Shown here: piece after piece, positions 5,781-6,353 of the stretch
Numbering within the stretch: the stretch's first letter is position 1
Layout: each line of letters opens with the position of its first letter
Assembly (NCBI GenBank): GCA_035310985.1
Contig: DATGDH010000110.1
Span: 1 to 6,353, forward strand
Direction: 5' to 3'
Source of the DNA: DAHVFK01 sp035310985
GTDB taxonomy: Bacteria; Pseudomonadota; Gammaproteobacteria; Burkholderiales; SG8-39
DNA: 6,353 nucleotides
Notes under the pieces: generated by a model
Told to the model about the DNA's origin: nothing
Database searches by the model: none
The model's input: the letters and a program-made list of their open reading frames with translations, nothing else
Made by a program: the position numbers and the translations under genes

Positions 5781-6353
5781 GGCCCACCTCGACGCCCCAA
5801 GCGACGCACGGATCGAGCGATTGCACCAGCAGCTCCACGCGGCGCCCGAGCTCGGCGCGGTCCGCGGCAGTCAGCGCCGCCAGCTCCAGGGCGAGCGCGC
5901 CGCGCGGATGGAAGTTCCAGTCCGTCGGCGCGACGATCTGGTAGCGCCCGATCTTCCCGCCGTCGAGCGTCACGCGGTGCACGAGCAGCCCGCGCGCGGT
6001 CTCGACCCAGCCGAGGGCATCGCCGGAGGACACGGCGGCGGAGCCGATGCGCCCATGCGCGTCTCCGTCGAGCAATGCGGCTAGCTCGACGAGGCGCGCG
6101 GTGAAGCGCGCCAGCACCGGATGCGCCTGCGCGACCACCGGGTGCTCGCGCAGGCGCGCGCGCGCGCCGGTCTCGCACGGCGCACTGTCCCAGTCGGGCG
6201 CGCCCGCAAAGCCGGCGTCGGCGTCCAGCCGGCGCGCGAGCACCGCCGCCAGGCCCGGCGTCATGATTGGCATGAGCGGCACTCCGGGCGCGCGGAGCGC
6301 GCCCGCCTCGGCGCGCAGCTTCGCGAGCACGCGCGCGAGGGGCGATGCGCCGG
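5773..6353 (-). CDS. hoxV: HoxV/HupK-type hydrogenase large-subunit-like accessory protein, partial
   Basis: The frame is open to the right edge, so only the C-terminal 192 residues are seen. A GTG at 6330 could be taken as a start, but the reading continues upstream of it (GASPLAR), so the gene is cut rather than short. The protein resembles a degenerate [NiFe]-hydrogenase large subunit. ETGARARL matches the large-subunit EVGPLAR region. ETARGLLVHRVTLDGGKI, then GRYQIVAPTDWNFHPRG, match its EAPRGxxGH, DGKI and VVPTTWN region. The end, LDPCVAWGVEVGHA, matches the terminal DPCxxC motif, but with Trp in place of the second Cys and no cleavable extension. HoxV/HupK proteins are proposed scaffolds for the Fe(CN)2CO unit in aerobic H2 oxidisers and usually sit just before hypA, as here. 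The gene name (hoxV or hupK) depends on the lineage. A true large subunit is unlikely because of the missing cysteine. Confidence 0.85.
   Translation of the reverse strand, partial: GASPLARVLAKLRAEAGALRAPGVPLMPIMTPGLAAVLARRLDADAGFAGAPDWDSAPCETGARARLREHPVVAQAHPVLARFTARLVELAALLDGDAHGRIGSAAVSSGDALGWVETARGLLVHRVTLDGGKIGRYQIVAPTDWNFHPRGALALELAALTAADRAELGRRVELLVQSLDPCVAWGVEVGHA
5786..5790 (-). promoter_or_regulatory. Ribosome-binding site of hypA, inside the hoxV/hupK-like gene
   Basis: GAGGT on the minus strand lies 5 bases before the hypA ATG, within codons near the end of the upstream gene. It supports independent as well as coupled initiation of hypA at 5780. Confidence 0.7.

Noticed and set aside
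6328..6330. GTG as the start of a short 185-aa protein before hypA
   Set aside because: The frame is open from there to the window edge, and the protein aligns only with the C-terminal part of HoxV/HupK, so the gene is truncated by the window.

Overview
The window is one GC-rich (by eye about 70%), densely packed minus-strand operon for [NiFe]-hydrogenase maturation. Read in the direction of transcription (right to left) it holds the C-terminal part of a hydrogenase-large-subunit-like accessory protein (HoxV/HupK type), then complete hypA, hypB, hypF, hypC, hypD and hypE, and finally the first 26 codons of hypX. I see no plus-strand gene. No RNA gene, mobile element, CRISPR array, promoter or terminator could be supported.

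Layout (minus strand): hoxV/hupK-like 6353-5773 (cut at the right edge), hypA 5780-5439, hypB 5435-4728, hypF 4731-2458, hypC 2455-2234, hypD 2237-1107, hypE 1110-85, hypX 79-1 (cut at the left edge). Junctions are an 8-nt overlap, a 3-nt gap, a 4-nt ATGA overlap, a 2-nt gap, two more ATGA overlaps and a 5-nt gap. No intergenic stretch exceeds 5 bases, so translational coupling and one polycistronic message are likely. Its promoter would lie beyond the right edge and its end beyond the left edge.

How the genes work together (family knowledge): HypF and HypE turn carbamoyl phosphate into a thiocyanate on the HypE C-terminal cysteine, which supplies the cyanide ligands. HypC and HypD hold the iron and assemble the Fe(CN)2CO unit. 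HypX supplies CO in aerobic organisms. The HoxV/HupK-type protein is thought to be an intermediate scaffold for the Fe(CN)2CO unit before transfer to the true large subunit. HypA and HypB then insert nickel. All catalytic and metal-binding motifs I could check are intact.

The order V-A-B-F-C-D-E-X is that of aerobic H2-oxidising Proteobacteria with an oxygen-tolerant membrane-bound uptake hydrogenase, such as Cupriavidus-type hox/hyp clusters and rhizobial hup/hyp clusters. A high-GC betaproteobacterium or related proteobacterium is my best guess; the sequence does not settle the genus. This is a well-known system rather than a new one. The points most worth a second look are the hidden hypX start, the degenerate active-site motif of the HoxV/HupK-like protein, the short histidine stretch of HypB, and the looser base composition of hypF.
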